Both the position numbers and the translations under genes were made by a program. A DNA stretch of 64,000 nucleotides from an uncultured Helicobacter sp. (GTDB lineage: Bacteria; Campylobacterota; Campylobacteria; Campylobacterales; Helicobacteraceae): the NCBI GenBank assembly GCA_949298825.1, contig CASFYB010000007.1:1-64000 (forward strand), read 5' to 3'. The stretch's first letter is position 1. Each line of letters opens with the position of its first letter. Below, one piece after another: positions 35,821 to 45,978 of this stretch. The notes under the pieces are model-generated. The model was not told where the DNA came from. It ran no database searches and was given only the letters and a program-made list of their open reading frames with translations.

Positions 35821-36237
35821 TTAAAAATCACGTTTATGACCAACATCTTTGTGGCAAGATACACAACTAAGCGATGCATTATTATGGTCTGCCTTTAGTG
35901 TTGGATTGACTACATTGCTAATATAGTCTTGATGACAATTAATGCAGTTTTCCTGTACCCATTTTTTAGTATTTTTATTTGCCTCAAAATGAGATGGCAA
36001 GTTTTTATCAAAGCTAAAAGCTATCATATGCCCAATCCCACTTTGAGCCTTGCCAATCCACTTGCGCACAAAGCTATGGGGCAAATGGCAGTCCCCACAT
36101 TGTGCGACTGATTTATGCGAGGATTTATTATAATCATCATAAACCTCATTCATCACATGACAATTATTACACGCAGCAAAATCGCTACCAAGATAAGAAA
36201 ATCCATTTGCATTGATAAATGTATACACTACTACCAA
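35821..36237 (-). CDS. nrfH: Tetrahaem cytochrome NrfH, N-terminus apparently disrupted
   Basis: NapC/NirT-family quinol dehydrogenase that anchors NrfA and passes it electrons from menaquinol. Four haem motifs are present: CNNCH, CGDCH, CINCH and CVSCH. The open frame can only start at TTG 36237 with no ribosome site, and keeps only the last part of the membrane anchor (VVVYTFINANGFSYL). A hydrophobic stretch that fits the missing part of the anchor is encoded just upstream in another frame (about 36238-36294). The gene therefore looks frameshifted, or the sequence has an indel. If real, NrfA would lack its quinol donor. Confidence 0.85.
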   Translation of the reverse strand: MVVVYTFINANGFSYLGSDFAACNNCHVMNEVYDDYNKSSHKSVAQCGDCHLPHSFVRKWIGKAQSGIGHMIAFSFDKNLPSHFEANKNTKKWVQENCINCHQDYISNVVNPTLKADHNNASLSCVSCHKDVGHKRDF

Positions 36238-36373
36238 TGATGATTTTAATAACTAAGGCCGAGATTATAAACAGAAGTGCTTTGTTTGCTTTATCTCCTC
36301 ATATCGCCCTCTTTGTTTTGTTAAAGTTGTATTATTTTATAAGATTTTTAGTTTTAAATTTTTAGGAAAATTA

Positions 36374-37147
36374 ATGAAAGACAAACAGATCTTTTTTCAT
36401 AGCTTAAAAAGCAATCTTTTTAAACATTTAGATATAGAATTTATCATCACTTCCAGATTCGGTGGTTTTAGCAATACCCCTCAAATGCCTCATCAAAATA
36501 GCCTAAATCTAGGCTACCATGTCAATGATGATCCTATTTTGGTATCTAAAAATCGCTCTAAAATATCTTCTTTATTTCACCCTCAAAAACCCCTAGTATG
36601 GGTCAACCAAGTCCATGGAGATAAGGTTATAGATGCTAATCATGCTTATGATAAATCTGAAATTTTACTAGGTGATGGTGATGGCATTTTTTGCACTAAC
36701 AATAACATTAAAGCATTGATTATGATGGCAGATTGTGCAGGTGTATTGCTTTATGAGGCTACAACACATTGCTTTTTGCTCCTACATGCAGGACGTGCTG
36801 GAGCGATCAATAAAATCATCACCAAAGCCATCAAAACTCATGGGCTAGATCCTATCAATCTATATGCCTATATCACGCCTCATATTCATGCTTGCTGCTA
36901 TGAGATACAAGAAAATCTAGCTGCAAACCTCCCACAAGAAAGCTTAGTCTTTAAGGATAATAAAATATTTTTCAATCTTACCCAAACGCTAGAATCTGAA
37001 CTAAAAAATCTAGGGGTTATGCATATAGAAATATCAGATACCTGCACATGCTGCATGGGCGATGCACTTTTCTCTTATAGAAGAGCTATTAAAAATAGGT
37101 TAAAAAATACAGGTAGATTTGGCATTATTGCCACACTTAAGCCCTAG
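36374..37147 (+). CDS. pgeF: Laccase-domain protein PgeF/YfiH
   Basis: A 257-residue member of the YfiH/DUF152 family, purine-nucleoside phosphorylases/deaminases that in E. coli also affect peptidoglycan stem editing. The metal-binding residues of the family are visible in VNQVHGDKV, MMADCAGVLLYE, LLHAGRAGAINK and HACCYEI, with the late cluster DTCTCCMGDALFSYRR. AGGA precedes the ATG. It is divergent from nrfH and its stop forms a CTAG palindrome with the flgR stop. Confidence 0.87.
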   Translation: MKDKQIFFHSLKSNLFKHLDIEFIITSRFGGFSNTPQMPHQNSLNLGYHVNDDPILVSKNRSKISSLFHPQKPLVWVNQVHGDKVIDANHAYDKSEILLGDGDGIFCTNNNIKALIMMADCAGVLLYEATTHCFLLLHAGRAGAINKIITKAIKTHGLDPINLYAYITPHIHACCYEIQENLAANLPQESLVFKDNKIFFNLTQTLESELKNLGVMHIEISDTCTCCMGDALFSYRRAIKNRLKNTGRFGIIATLKP

Positions 37148-38478
37148 CTCTTGATTTTATATTTAGCAATCTTATGACGCAAAACATCTATATTCATCCC
37201 CAAAATCTGTGCAGCCTTGATCTCATCGCCACCAGATTCTAAGAGCACTTCAGAGATAAGCTGGGATTCTAGATTCTCTATTTTGCCTTCCTTGGGTTTA
37301 CTTTCTTTAGGATCTAAAAACAAATCTTTCTCTAAAATCTCATCTCCATCACTAAGAATAGCTGCCCTCTCAACTACAGATAACAGCTCTCTAATATTCC
37401 CATACCACTCATATTCCATCATCCTTTTTTGCGCAGAATCTGAAAATCTTTTTTCCCCTAAATTATAATCCCTGCATACATTCTCCAATCGCCAAAATGC
37501 TAGAGGTAAAATCTCTTCTTTGCGTTCTTTAAGTGGCGCAATATGAATAGGTATAGTTTGAAGTCTAAAAAATAAATCCTCTCTAAACTCTTTATTAGCA
37601 ATCTTGTTTTCAATATTAGCATTTGTAGCAGAGATGAAACGAACATCAATCTTAATGCTTTTAGAGCTACCTAAACGTGTGATCTCCTTTTCCTGGATCG
37701 CTCTTAAAAGCTTAGCTTGAAGCCCCATAGGCATCTCGCCAATCTCATCTAAAAACACACTCCCACCATTAGCTGCTTCAAAAAGTCCAGCCTTGGGTGC
37801 TGTAGCATCTGTAAAAGCTCCTTTTTCATAGCCAAACAATTCTGATTCTAATAAATGTTCAGGGATAGCTGCCATATTAATCGCGATAAATGGGGCTTGC
37901 GATCTGGAGCTTTCTTGATGGATAAAGTTTGCAAACACTTCTTTGCCCACACCACTCTGTCCTAATAAAAGCACAGAAGCATCAGTAAGTGCGGCCTTTT
38001 GTGCCAATGCCTTAGCCTTCTCTAGTGCAGGAGAGCTTGCAATAAAACTATGCTTGCTTTTACTTGCATCTTTTTTGCTTGTATTTTTTGAGACTTCAGG
38101 GGTATTTTTTTGCTTTTTCTGAAACTCCAAAAGCTTTTTGGTGCGCAAAATAGCCTCCAATAAAAGTTCTGGCTCAAATGGCTTTTGAAAAAAGTCTTTC
38201 ACTCCAAGACGTATAGATTCGACAGCTTTATTCAAAGTAGCATTGCCTGTGATCACAATGGCTTCATAGCGTCCATTTAAAGTGCGCAAAAACTCAAGCC
38301 CATCCATCTGAGGCATATTTATATCTGTAATCACCAAATCAAAGCTATCATCAAGGACCTTAAGTGCATCTTTGGGATTTTTGAAAGCAACGATTTCAAA
38401 CTCCTTATTATCTCCAAAAAAAAGCTCTAGGCTTTTTCTCATATTTAAGTCATCTTCAACAATAGCTATTTTCATCAT
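37144..38478 (-). CDS. flgR: Sigma-54 response regulator FlgR
   Basis: NtrC-family activator of sigma-54 flagellar genes, phosphorylated by FlgS. Order: receiver domain 1-120 with Asp52 in LVITDINMPQMDG and a KPF motif; AAA+ domain about 150-375 with GQSGVGKEVFAN (Walker A), GAFTDA (a variant of the sigma-54-contacting GAFTGA) and VFLDEIGEMP; and a C-terminal Fis-type helix-turn-helix (GGDEIKAAQILGMNIDVLRHK). H. pylori FlgR is known to lack this last domain, so this organism differs. The second in-frame ATG (38475) has the better spacing to AAGGAG. Confidence 0.93.
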   Translation of the reverse strand: MMKIAIVEDDLNMRKSLELFFGDNKEFEIVAFKNPKDALKVLDDSFDLVITDINMPQMDGLEFLRTLNGRYEAIVITGNATLNKAVESIRLGVKDFFQKPFEPELLLEAILRTKKLLEFQKKQKNTPEVSKNTSKKDASKSKHSFIASSPALEKAKALAQKAALTDASVLLLGQSGVGKEVFANFIHQESSRSQAPFIAINMAAIPEHLLESELFGYEKGAFTDATAPKAGLFEAANGGSVFLDEIGEMPMGLQAKLLRAIQEKEITRLGSSKSIKIDVRFISATNANIENKIANKEFREDLFFRLQTIPIHIAPLKERKEEILPLAFWRLENVCRDYNLGEKRFSDSAQKRMMEYEWYGNIRELLSVVERAAILSDGDEILEKDLFLDPKESKPKEGKIENLESQLISEVLLESGGDEIKAAQILGMNIDVLRHKIAKYKIKS

Positions 38479-38485
38479 ATCTCCT

Positions 38486-39388
38486 TTAGTGTTTTTCCAA
38501 AACCAGAATCTTTAAAAATCCATTTTCAAGACTTATGCGTACATAAGTAGGCGGCAGGCTAAAGAGTGTTTTATTGTTTGAGCGGTTTTTTTCACTTATG
38601 CCATCTTCTCTAAGCATCACGCCAGATTTATACAAACACTCTAGCACCTCATCTTTATGGTATTCTAAAAGCAGTTTTAAAAGTATATCCAAAACACCAT
38701 CATCATCGAAATCTTCATTAACCACACTATCAATATTGCATTCATAACTAATACTCATCTGCCTATCTACCATCGGTTCAGAAATGCTAAACTTTTCGCC
38801 ACTTGGCATTTCATTTTTGAGTAAAAACTGATAGGAGATAATAAAATTCTTTTCATAAGGCCTTGATTTTTGCAACACCATCGGAGGGATAGAGATAGAA
38901 GGGGGAAGGACATTTGGCAGAAGACCAGATGGCTCAAGATAAGATCCTAACCCATAATAAGGGGTATATTTAAAAGGTGGGGCAAGGGGCTCTTTGGTTG
39001 AATTATCATAAGGCATATTAGAAATATCTGGAATATTAAAAATGTTATCAGGATTTTGCAAAACTGGCTCATTATGCTTCCAATCTACCTGCATAGGCTT
39101 AAAAGATTCACCATAAGAAGCATTAACCCCTATATTTTGATTATTGCTTTTAACCTCTTTAGTGCTTGTCTTATTTTTGAGATTAAGGGCTGCATTTTTT
39201 ACAATGGTGTGGATATTTTCTAGTTGGGCTTGGCGCCTAGCCTTATGAGTAGAATCTAAATATGTCGGTGCCTTAATATGGATAGAGCGTGACTTAGACT
39301 GACTTTTGGAGTATTGCTCTTTTAAAATCTGGCTAGCCTGACTAAAGCTAGCCATAAAAATCAAAAACAATAATGCCTTAATAAGCAT
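38486..39388 (-). CDS. Exported protein between gyrA and flgR, unknown function
   Basis: A 300-residue secreted or periplasmic protein: signal peptide LIKALLFLIFMASFSQAS, then a basic helical stretch (to about residue 80), a Pro/Tyr/Leu-rich middle (PPFKYTPYYGLGSYLEP, LLPNVLPPSISIPPMVL) and a C-terminal acidic domain with DDDGVLDILLKLLLEYH. I recognise no family. It is 11 bases downstream of gyrA and 7 upstream of flgR; an unassigned gene stands there in H. pylori too, from memory. Confidence 0.7.
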   Translation of the reverse strand: MLIKALLFLIFMASFSQASQILKEQYSKSQSKSRSIHIKAPTYLDSTHKARRQAQLENIHTIVKNAALNLKNKTSTKEVKSNNQNIGVNASYGESFKPMQVDWKHNEPVLQNPDNIFNIPDISNMPYDNSTKEPLAPPFKYTPYYGLGSYLEPSGLLPNVLPPSISIPPMVLQKSRPYEKNFIISYQFLLKNEMPSGEKFSISEPMVDRQMSISYECNIDSVVNEDFDDDGVLDILLKLLLEYHKDEVLECLYKSGVMLREDGISEKNRSNNKTLFSLPPTYVRISLENGFLKILVLEKH

Positions 39389-39399
39389 TTGAAATTCTC

Positions 39400-41883
39400 T
39401 TAGGATAGCTCAAGCCCTCCTTCTGCCTCATCCTCCTCATTATCTCTCTCTTCTTTAGGGCAAGTAGAAGCATAGGCTACTTTCTCTTTATCCACATTTA
39501 CGATCTTTACTCCACTTGTATTGCGCCCAGCCTCTCGTATCGCTTCTGTATCAACGCGTATCATTTTACCGCTAGTAGTTAGTACCATCAAATCCATATT
39601 TTCATCATTGACATTAAGCACGCTGACAAGCTTGCCAGTTTTTGGTGTAAGCTTCATTACAATCACACCTTTGCCACCACGGCTTTGCAAGCGATAAGCA
39701 CCAGCTAATGTCTGCTTACCAATACCCTGCTCACTAACAGTTAGTAGCTTATCACTCTCATCACCAATAGTCACTGCTCCAATAACATGATCTTCCTCTG
39801 CTTTAAATCTAATACCTGTAACCCCTCTTGCTACACGTCCAATCTCACGTACATCATCAATACCAAAGCGAATGCACATACCCTGATAAGTAGCAATAAA
39901 TAACTCTTTAACATCGCTTGTAATGATGCTAGCAGTTACTAACTCATCATCCTCATCTAGGTTAATTGCCCTTACACCCACAGATCGGATATTGCTATAC
40001 TCGCTTAAATTAGTTCGCTTGACAATACCATTTTTAGTGAAAAATACCAAAGACTTATCATCATTAAAGTCCTTGGTTGTGATTGTGGCCATAATCTTTT
40101 CATCAGGATTTAAAGAGATTAAATTAACCACAGCCTTGCCTATAGCAGTACGCCCTGCCTCTGGAATCTTATAAACCTTAAGCCAATATAGCTGCCCTTT
40201 ATTGGTAACAAACATAATAGTATCATGGGTATTGGCCACAAAGAAAGATTGGATGAAGTCATCATCATGTGTATTACCGCTAATCTTGCCCTTACCACCG
40301 CGATTTTGCTTTTCATAGGTTTTGAGCTGCACACGTTTAACATAGCCACGATGACTCATTGTAACCACCACCGGCTCATTAGGGATGAGATCTTCTATCT
40401 CGATACTTTCATAATCCTCTTCAATCTCTGTCTTTCTAGGAGAGCTAAACTTTTCTTTAGCCTCTAAAAGCTCCTCTTTAATAATTTCTTTCAGCTTCTC
40501 TTCGCTACGCAAAATAGAGTTAAGATATTCAATCTCTGCTAGCAACTGTGCATATTCTTGCTCTATCTTATCTCTCTCTAGTCCTGTTAGACGTTGCAAT
40601 CTCATCTCTAAGATAGCCTTGCTCTGCAGCTCTGATAGCCCAAAGCTCTCCATCAAAGCTATTTTTGCCTCATCAGCATCCTTACTAGATCGAATGATCT
40701 TAATCACCTCATCAATATGATCTAGGGCGATCTTTAATCCCTCTAAGATATGCGCTCTTGCCTTAGCCTTTTCAAGATCAAAGATCGTACGGCGGATAAC
40801 AACTGTCTTTCGATGCGAGATAAAAATATTTAAAAGCTCAAGAAGACTAAAGATTTTTGGCTCTTTGTTATTAATAGCCAATAAAATGATGCCAAAGGTC
40901 GTCTCCATACTTGAAGATTTATAAAGATGGTTAAGCACAATCTCACTCATTGCCTCACGCTTAAGCTCAATAACCACCCTAATCCCTTCTCTATCTGACT
41001 CATCTCTTACTTCAGCTATACCCTCAACTACCTTCTCTCTAGCCAGCTCGCTAATCTGCTCAACTAGTCTTGCCTTATTGACCATATAAGGCACTTCATC
41101 AATCACAATCACATCACGCGTTTTGGTCTTTTCAATATGCACTTTAGCACGTACCTTGATCCTCCCTCTACCAGTAGAGTAGGCATCTTTGATACCTTGC
41201 TTACCATAGATGATCCCACCTGTTGGGAAATCAGGTCCTTCAACAAACCCTAAAAGCTCTTCTACACTGGCTTCTTTATGATCAATAACATAAACTAAAG
41301 CATCAATAATTTCATCGATTCTATGTGGAGGGATCGATGTAGCCATACCTACTGCAATCCCACTTGATCCATTAATAAGCAAGTTAGGGATACGCGTAGG
41401 CAAGACATCTGGCTCTTTTAGCGTATCATCATAATTGGGTACAAAATCTACAGTATCCTTCTCAATATCGCGTAAAATCTCTTCACTTGCCTGTGTCATA
41501 CGCGCCTCTGTATAACGCATAGCAGCAGCATTATCCCCATCAATAGATCCAAAATTTCCCTGCCCATCAACTAGCTCTAAACGCATAGAAAAGTCCTGGG
41601 CCATCCTTACTAGCGCATCATAGACTGCAGTATCACCATGTGGATGATACTTACCTATTACATCCCCCACGATCCTTGCACTTTTTTTATACGCACTACG
41701 AGAGGTTACATTAAGCTCATTCATTGCATAAAGGATTCTACGATGTACAGGTTTAAGTCCATCTTTAGCATCAGGCAAAGCACGCCCGACAATAACGCTC
41801 ATGGAATAATCAAGATAACTCTCTTTTATAGAATCATCAATATTCACATCAACAACGCTAGTCTGATCAAGTAAATTATCCAT
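39400..41883 (-). CDS. gyrA: DNA gyrase subunit A
   Basis: The breakage-reunion subunit of DNA gyrase, 827 residues. The N-terminal half shows [11 protein letters not shown], the resistance-determining region [19 protein letters not shown] and the catalytic Tyr in [11 protein letters not shown]. The C-terminal half has six beta-pinwheel blades with the GyrA-box relative [10 protein letters not shown]. Position 85 is Thr and 89 is Asp, the susceptible type in Campylobacter, so no quinolone-resistance substitution is visible there. A TAGAAT -10 box is upstream. Confidence 0.97.
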   Translation of the reverse strand: MDNLLDQTSVVDVNIDDSIKESYLDYSMSVIVGRALPDAKDGLKPVHRRILYAMNELNVTSRSAYKKSARIVGDVIGKYHPHGDTAVYDALVRMAQDFSMRLELVDGQGNFGSIDGDNAAAMRYTEARMTQASEEILRDIEKDTVDFVPNYDDTLKEPDVLPTRIPNLLINGSSGIAVGMATSIPPHRIDEIIDALVYVIDHKEASVEELLGFVEGPDFPTGGIIYGKQGIKDAYSTGRGRIKVRAKVHIEKTKTRDVIVIDEVPYMVNKARLVEQISELAREKVVEGIAEVRDESDREGIRVVIELKREAMSEIVLNHLYKSSSMETTFGIILLAINNKEPKIFSLLELLNIFISHRKTVVIRRTIFDLEKAKARAHILEGLKIALDHIDEVIKIIRSSKDADEAKIALMESFGLSELQSKAILEMRLQRLTGLERDKIEQEYAQLLAEIEYLNSILRSEEKLKEIIKEELLEAKEKFSSPRKTEIEEDYESIEIEDLIPNEPVVVTMSHRGYVKRVQLKTYEKQNRGGKGKISGNTHDDDFIQSFFVANTHDTIMFVTNKGQLYWLKVYKIPEAGRTAIGKAVVNLISLNPDEKIMATITTKDFNDDKSLVFFTKNGIVKRTNLSEYSNIRSVGVRAINLDEDDELVTASIITSDVKELFIATYQGMCIRFGIDDVREIGRVARGVTGIRFKAEEDHVIGAVTIGDESDKLLTVSEQGIGKQTLAGAYRLQSRGGKGVIVMKLTPKTGKLVSVLNVNDENMDLMVLTTSGKMIRVDTEAIREAGRNTSGVKIVNVDKEKVAYASTCPKEERDNEEDEAEGGLELS

Positions 41884-41918
41884 ATTTTCTCCAAGATTTG
41901 TGTTAGGAATCTAAGTTA

Positions 41919-41924
41919 GGATTC
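41919..41924 (-). promoter_or_regulatory. -10 box for gyrA
   Basis: TAGAAT on the minus strand in the context GGGTAGAATCC, about 36 bases before the gyrA ATG. Confidence 0.45.
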
Positions 41925-42072
41925 TACCCTAAAATTCGCGATTTTCAAAACCAAAAAGCCTGCAAATAAAGCAAGGTACACCAGGCAAAAAATCAAGCCA
42001 ACTTAAGCCATCTATGAAAAAATTTTTAAATTTAAAGCTATTAAAATTAAAAACTTTGAGATAAATTTCAAA

Positions 42073-42648
42073 CTAATATCGATATTTATAGCTACCACCA
42101 AAACTAAGGCTTAATGGTATATCCCTTGATGCAGAGCTAGCCATATATGCAAATGGGTATCTAACTAAAATCTCAAAGCGATGATTTTGCATCAATAACA
42201 AACTAAAACCCAGCCTTGCAGCCATATCAAAAGAATGTTTATTAGCCCCATTTATAAAATACTCCTTATTTGCCCAGTAATGATAACCCACATCTATCCC
42301 GCCAAATACCCCAAAGCTATTTTCATTCTTGTTATAAAAATTAAACATCGGCTCTAAGGCTAGGCCAAGATCAAATAAACTAGCTAGTCTACTAAAGTCT
42401 GTAATAAAAATACCGCTATAGCCGACTGTAAAATAACTCCGCACTCCAATATATGGTCCAAAGAAATATTCATCACCAAAATTAAGAGCCACATTAAATC
42501 CATTCAAGGTTGCATGATTTGCTTGAGGCAGACTAGATTCTTGCAGTTCATTTAGCATATAAGATCCCTCAATCCCCACAAAGGATTTAAAATCAAAGCC
42601 AAATAAAAAATTAGTCACTAGCAATAAGATTATTAATTTTCTTGACAC
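42073..42648 (-). CDS. Small outer-membrane beta-barrel protein
   Basis: A 191-residue exported protein: signal peptide (LIILLLVTNFLFG), alternating amphipathic strands with aromatic girdles, and a final strand ending in SFGGSYKYRY, whose terminal aromatic fits Bam recognition. It resembles the small Helicobacter outer-membrane families. Opening residues of the mature protein (FVGIEGSYMLNE) are typical first-strand sequence. The start is GTG with AAGGA upstream. No pore or adhesin function can be read. It is a monocistronic gene downstream of ispG. Confidence 0.78.
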   Translation of the reverse strand: MSRKLIILLLVTNFLFGFDFKSFVGIEGSYMLNELQESSLPQANHATLNGFNVALNFGDEYFFGPYIGVRSYFTVGYSGIFITDFSRLASLFDLGLALEPMFNFYNKNENSFGVFGGIDVGYHYWANKEYFINGANKHSFDMAARLGFSLLLMQNHRFEILVRYPFAYMASSASRDIPLSLSFGGSYKYRY

Positions 42649-42700
42649 AAAAACTTCCTTTACAGCCCTGATAATCTATTTTACCCAAACCGTTAAAAAC

Positions 42701-43765
42701 TTAATTAGAATTAAACTTCTCCGCTTCTTTTTCTACCTCTAGGATGAAGGCATCTAAAAGCTCATTTTCTGGCAATTTTTTTAAAATCTCCCCCTTTTTA
42801 ATAATAAGCCCACTCTTATTTCCAAATGCAATGGCAACATCTGCATGCTTGGCCTCACCTAAAGCATTAACAGCACATCCCATCACAGAGATCTGCAATG
42901 GCGCACTAATATGGGCGATGCGCTCCTCTACAGCCTTTACCATCTTGACTAAATCAGCCTCAATACGTCCACAAGTAGGGCATGATACAATCGTAATGCC
43001 ATCTTGAGCCCTTTGGCTATAACGTAAAATAGCACGCGCTACTTTAATCTCCTCTTCTAGCTCACCGGTAATAGAGATTCTCATCGTATCACCAATCCCC
43101 TCCATTAAAAGTGCACCCAAAGCCATCGAGCTTTTAATACTTGAGTGAAAAAGTGTGCCCGCCTCTGTCACCCCCAAATGAAAAGGATAATCCACCAAAG
43201 GCCTTAACATCCTATATGCCTCTAAAGTACGAGGTGCATCTGAAGCTTTAAGCGAGATCTTGATATCGCTAAAGCCAAAGTCTTCTAATAGTTTTATATT
43301 ATATAAAGCAGATTCTACCATCCCCTTTGGTGTAGCACCATATTTGATCTCAAACTCTTTTTCTAAACTTCCACCATTTACTCCGATGCGTATAGGGATA
43401 TTGCGTGCCTTGCAAGCATCAGCCACAGCCCTGATCCTATCTTTACTGCCAATATTTCCAGGATTGATCCTAATAGCATCTACAACCTCTGCTGCTTTTA
43501 ATGCTAGTTTATAGCGAAAATGAATATCTGCGATAATAGGTAGTGGAGAATCTTTTTTAATCTCTTTGAGCGCATCTGCATCTGCCTCATCACTGACTGC
43601 TACGCGCACCAAATCAGCTCCCACAAAATGCAATCGCCTAATTTGCTCTAAAGTAGCCCCTACATCTCTGGTTTTACTAAAAGTCATACTCTGCACTGAA
43701 ATGGGCGCATCTCCACCGATTTTCACCCCACCAATTTGAATTTGTTTAGTTTTATATCGATTCAT
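42701..43765 (-). CDS. ispG: 4-hydroxy-3-methylbut-2-enyl diphosphate synthase (IspG/GcpE)
   Basis: Iron-sulfur enzyme of the non-mevalonate isoprenoid pathway, converting MEcPP to HMBPP. The 354-residue bacterial form has the N-terminal TIM barrel ([35 protein letters not shown]) and the C-terminal cluster domain with CPTCGR and [15 protein letters not shown], providing the three cysteines; a conserved Glu follows. Its product feeds isoprenoids such as the menaquinone side chain attached by MqnP. Confidence 0.95.
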   Translation of the reverse strand: MNRYKTKQIQIGGVKIGGDAPISVQSMTFSKTRDVGATLEQIRRLHFVGADLVRVAVSDEADADALKEIKKDSPLPIIADIHFRYKLALKAAEVVDAIRINPGNIGSKDRIRAVADACKARNIPIRIGVNGGSLEKEFEIKYGATPKGMVESALYNIKLLEDFGFSDIKISLKASDAPRTLEAYRMLRPLVDYPFHLGVTEAGTLFHSSIKSSMALGALLMEGIGDTMRISITGELEEEIKVARAILRYSQRAQDGITIVSCPTCGRIEADLVKMVKAVEERIAHISAPLQISVMGCAVNALGEAKHADVAIAFGNKSGLIIKKGEILKKLPENELLDAFILEVEKEAEKFNSN

Positions 43766-43798
43766 TATTAAGGTCCCAACTTTTTTAAAATTTTAGCC

Positions 43799-43804
43799 TA
43801 TAAT
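43799..43804 (+). promoter_or_regulatory. -10 box for the WD40/solenoid gene, overlapping the ispG promoter
   Basis: TATAAT preceded by TTTTAGCC, 63 bases before ATG 43867. On the opposite strand GGCTAAAAT, a weaker -10-like element for ispG, overlaps the same bases, so the two divergent promoters may interfere. Confidence 0.5.
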
Positions 43805-43866
43805 TCATCTAGAAGGGCAACAAAAGAAAAAGTGTTAAGATTGAATGAAATAAACAGGGCATTTGC

Positions 43867-45969
43867 ATGTATAAGATTGACTATCAAATCAAGCTTCTTA
43901 ATAATGTTTTAGACATGAGTTTTGATGGAAAACATATATTATTTGAAGATAATGCCTATGGGCTATTTCTCTACTCTGTAGATGATCGTCAGCTCATCCT
44001 TGGCAAACGTCTAAGCAAAAACCCAACCCCCCATCATATTTATTCCAAAGCTGCTAGCACTTCTAAAGATGGCTATGCTTTCTTATCTACGGGCGATAGA
44101 GAGTGCAAACTCTATTGCATTAAAAATAACACCTTAGAGCTCATAGGATCTACCCGCTGGCATAAGCTAGATATTTCAGCAGCTGCTTTTAGCGATGATT
44201 CTACTCTTGTAGCTAGCGGGGGAGAGGATGGTCGTGTTTATATCTACAACACACAGGACTTGAAATTTCATGCACTATGCCCCATACAACCTGATTATAT
44301 TTCTTGTCTACGTTTTGATAGCAAAAATCGCTATTTAGCCTTTGGCACCTATGAAAAAAAGATTCTTGTTTATGATCTTCATACTTTTGATTTTATCCTA
44401 GAGTTAGATACCCCTAGTGTATGCATGGATATTGTTTTTTATAATGATGATTATAGTTTATTTTATATCTGCAATGAAGGTGAGATAGGCTTTTATAATT
44501 TTTTGACAAAAACACACACCACGCAAAAACTCGCTGAATCTTGGCTGCAGTGCTGCCTTTTGAGCAAAAATGCTCGCTATATCTATGTGGCTAGCAGAGA
44601 TGATAAACTTTGGATCATCTCGCTTAACAACCAACAGCCTATCATCACCCTTTCTTTGCCAGAAAATGGAGTGAGCAATCTAGCTAATGTCGGTAGATAT
44701 TTGTGTATATGTTTTATTAATGGCAAAGTTATTTTAATCTTCTTAGAACATCAAAAAGATGAGTTTAATACTCTCTTAAAGCAGGGGGATTTTCAAAAAG
44801 CTAAGCTCCTAGCAGAAGAGGAAAATATTTTTCTCAAACTAGAAGATGGCTATACAAAAGCCAGGCAAGAAACCTGGAGAAAAATCCGTCCTGATATTAT
44901 GCAGCTCTTTGTAAAAAATCAGGCCGAACAAGCCATTATTGCTGCTAAGCCCTATTTAGAAGACCCCAATATTGATGCAGAATTTGGCGTACTTTTAGAA
45001 AATAATAAAACAGTCAGCGAGTTCCTCCAAGCTATCGAGCATTCTAAATATCAAGATGCCTATAAAATCGCAGAAAAAAAGCCCGCTATAAAAAGCCTGA
45101 TAGAATATCAAAACCTTGAAGATTACTTTGAAAAAATACTCAACTCTGCAAAAAAAATGCTAGAGCAAGATTATGAGAATCAAATCTATCGTGCCAAAAA
45201 ACTTCTACAACCCTTTGAAAAAATCACTGGCAAAAAAGAGCGGATCAATCTTTTATTAGAAAACTTTACACAATATAGCAACATTCAAAATGCCCTAAAA
45301 AATCAAGACTATAAGGCTGTCTATATGATGGCACAAGAATATCCATTTTTAAAAATCACTAAAGCCTATAAATTCACACTCAATCACTATGAAGAGATGC
45401 TTATTTCCCTGCAGCAAGAAATCCTAAACAATCCCAGCCCCAATCTAGAATCCACTCTTAATGAGCTTGCAAACTTGCAAGACTTCAGCGAAGATGCAAA
45501 TGCCCTAAAAGAGCTTTATAATGGCCTAAATGACTTTATCAAAGCTGCAAAAGATCGCTCCTATACACAATGCTATGCGATCTTAGATACCATCCCAGCA
45601 CTCATCTCCTCTACCCCCTACCTAGAAATGGAATCACATGTCCTATCTGCATTCAACAAAGCTATGGCTTTTGCCCAGGATGGCAACACTCAAGAAGCTT
45701 ATAGCACCCTTAGTGAGTTTCTATCCATTAAACGTTGGAAAAAACGTCTAGATAATGTCTTTCAAATTAGCTATTTTTATGAAATGAAAAATACAAATAT
45801 TAAAGAGCTTAACTGGCTTGATACACTCAAGCAGTACTGCTCTTTTTTCGGGAAGGGTACAGAGCTAGCCGAGCTATGTCAGATCAAAGGCATTGATGAT
45901 ATTTATAAGCAGATCAATATCGCCCAGACCATCCCTGTTGTCTATCTTAAAACTATTTTTAAAAAATAA
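43867..45969 (+). CDS. WD40 propeller plus alpha-solenoid protein
   Basis: A 700-residue cytoplasmic protein with no signal peptide. Residues 1-295 form WD40-like blades (clear examples: ISAAAFSDDSTLVASGGEDG-RVYIYN, then ISCLRFDSKNRYLAFGTYEK). From 300 on, repeated helical hairpins of about 35-40 residues recur, each with a pattern like FLQAIEHSKYQDAYKIAEKKP or ALKNQDYKAVYMMAQEYPFL, i.e. a TPR-like solenoid. The order propeller-then-solenoid is that of eukaryotic coat and IFT proteins, most likely by convergence. The function is unknown, perhaps a scaffold. It is upstream of hypA with a 9-base gap. Confidence 0.8.
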   Translation: MYKIDYQIKLLNNVLDMSFDGKHILFEDNAYGLFLYSVDDRQLILGKRLSKNPTPHHIYSKAASTSKDGYAFLSTGDRECKLYCIKNNTLELIGSTRWHKLDISAAAFSDDSTLVASGGEDGRVYIYNTQDLKFHALCPIQPDYISCLRFDSKNRYLAFGTYEKKILVYDLHTFDFILELDTPSVCMDIVFYNDDYSLFYICNEGEIGFYNFLTKTHTTQKLAESWLQCCLLSKNARYIYVASRDDKLWIISLNNQQPIITLSLPENGVSNLANVGRYLCICFINGKVILIFLEHQKDEFNTLLKQGDFQKAKLLAEEENIFLKLEDGYTKARQETWRKIRPDIMQLFVKNQAEQAIIAAKPYLEDPNIDAEFGVLLENNKTVSEFLQAIEHSKYQDAYKIAEKKPAIKSLIEYQNLEDYFEKILNSAKKMLEQDYENQIYRAKKLLQPFEKITGKKERINLLLENFTQYSNIQNALKNQDYKAVYMMAQEYPFLKITKAYKFTLNHYEEMLISLQQEILNNPSPNLESTLNELANLQDFSEDANALKELYNGLNDFIKAAKDRSYTQCYAILDTIPALISSTPYLEMESHVLSAFNKAMAFAQDGNTQEAYSTLSEFLSIKRWKKRLDNVFQISYFYEMKNTNIKELNWLDTLKQYCSFFGKGTELAELCQIKGIDDIYKQINIAQTIPVVYLKTIFKK

Positions 45970-45978
45970 GGAAATACT

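Noticed and set aside
36264-36269. TATAAT on the minus strand upstream of nrfH as its promoter.
   Set aside because: It lies inside the stretch that looks like the displaced anchor-coding region, and would give a leader without a ribosome site; chance match seems as likely.
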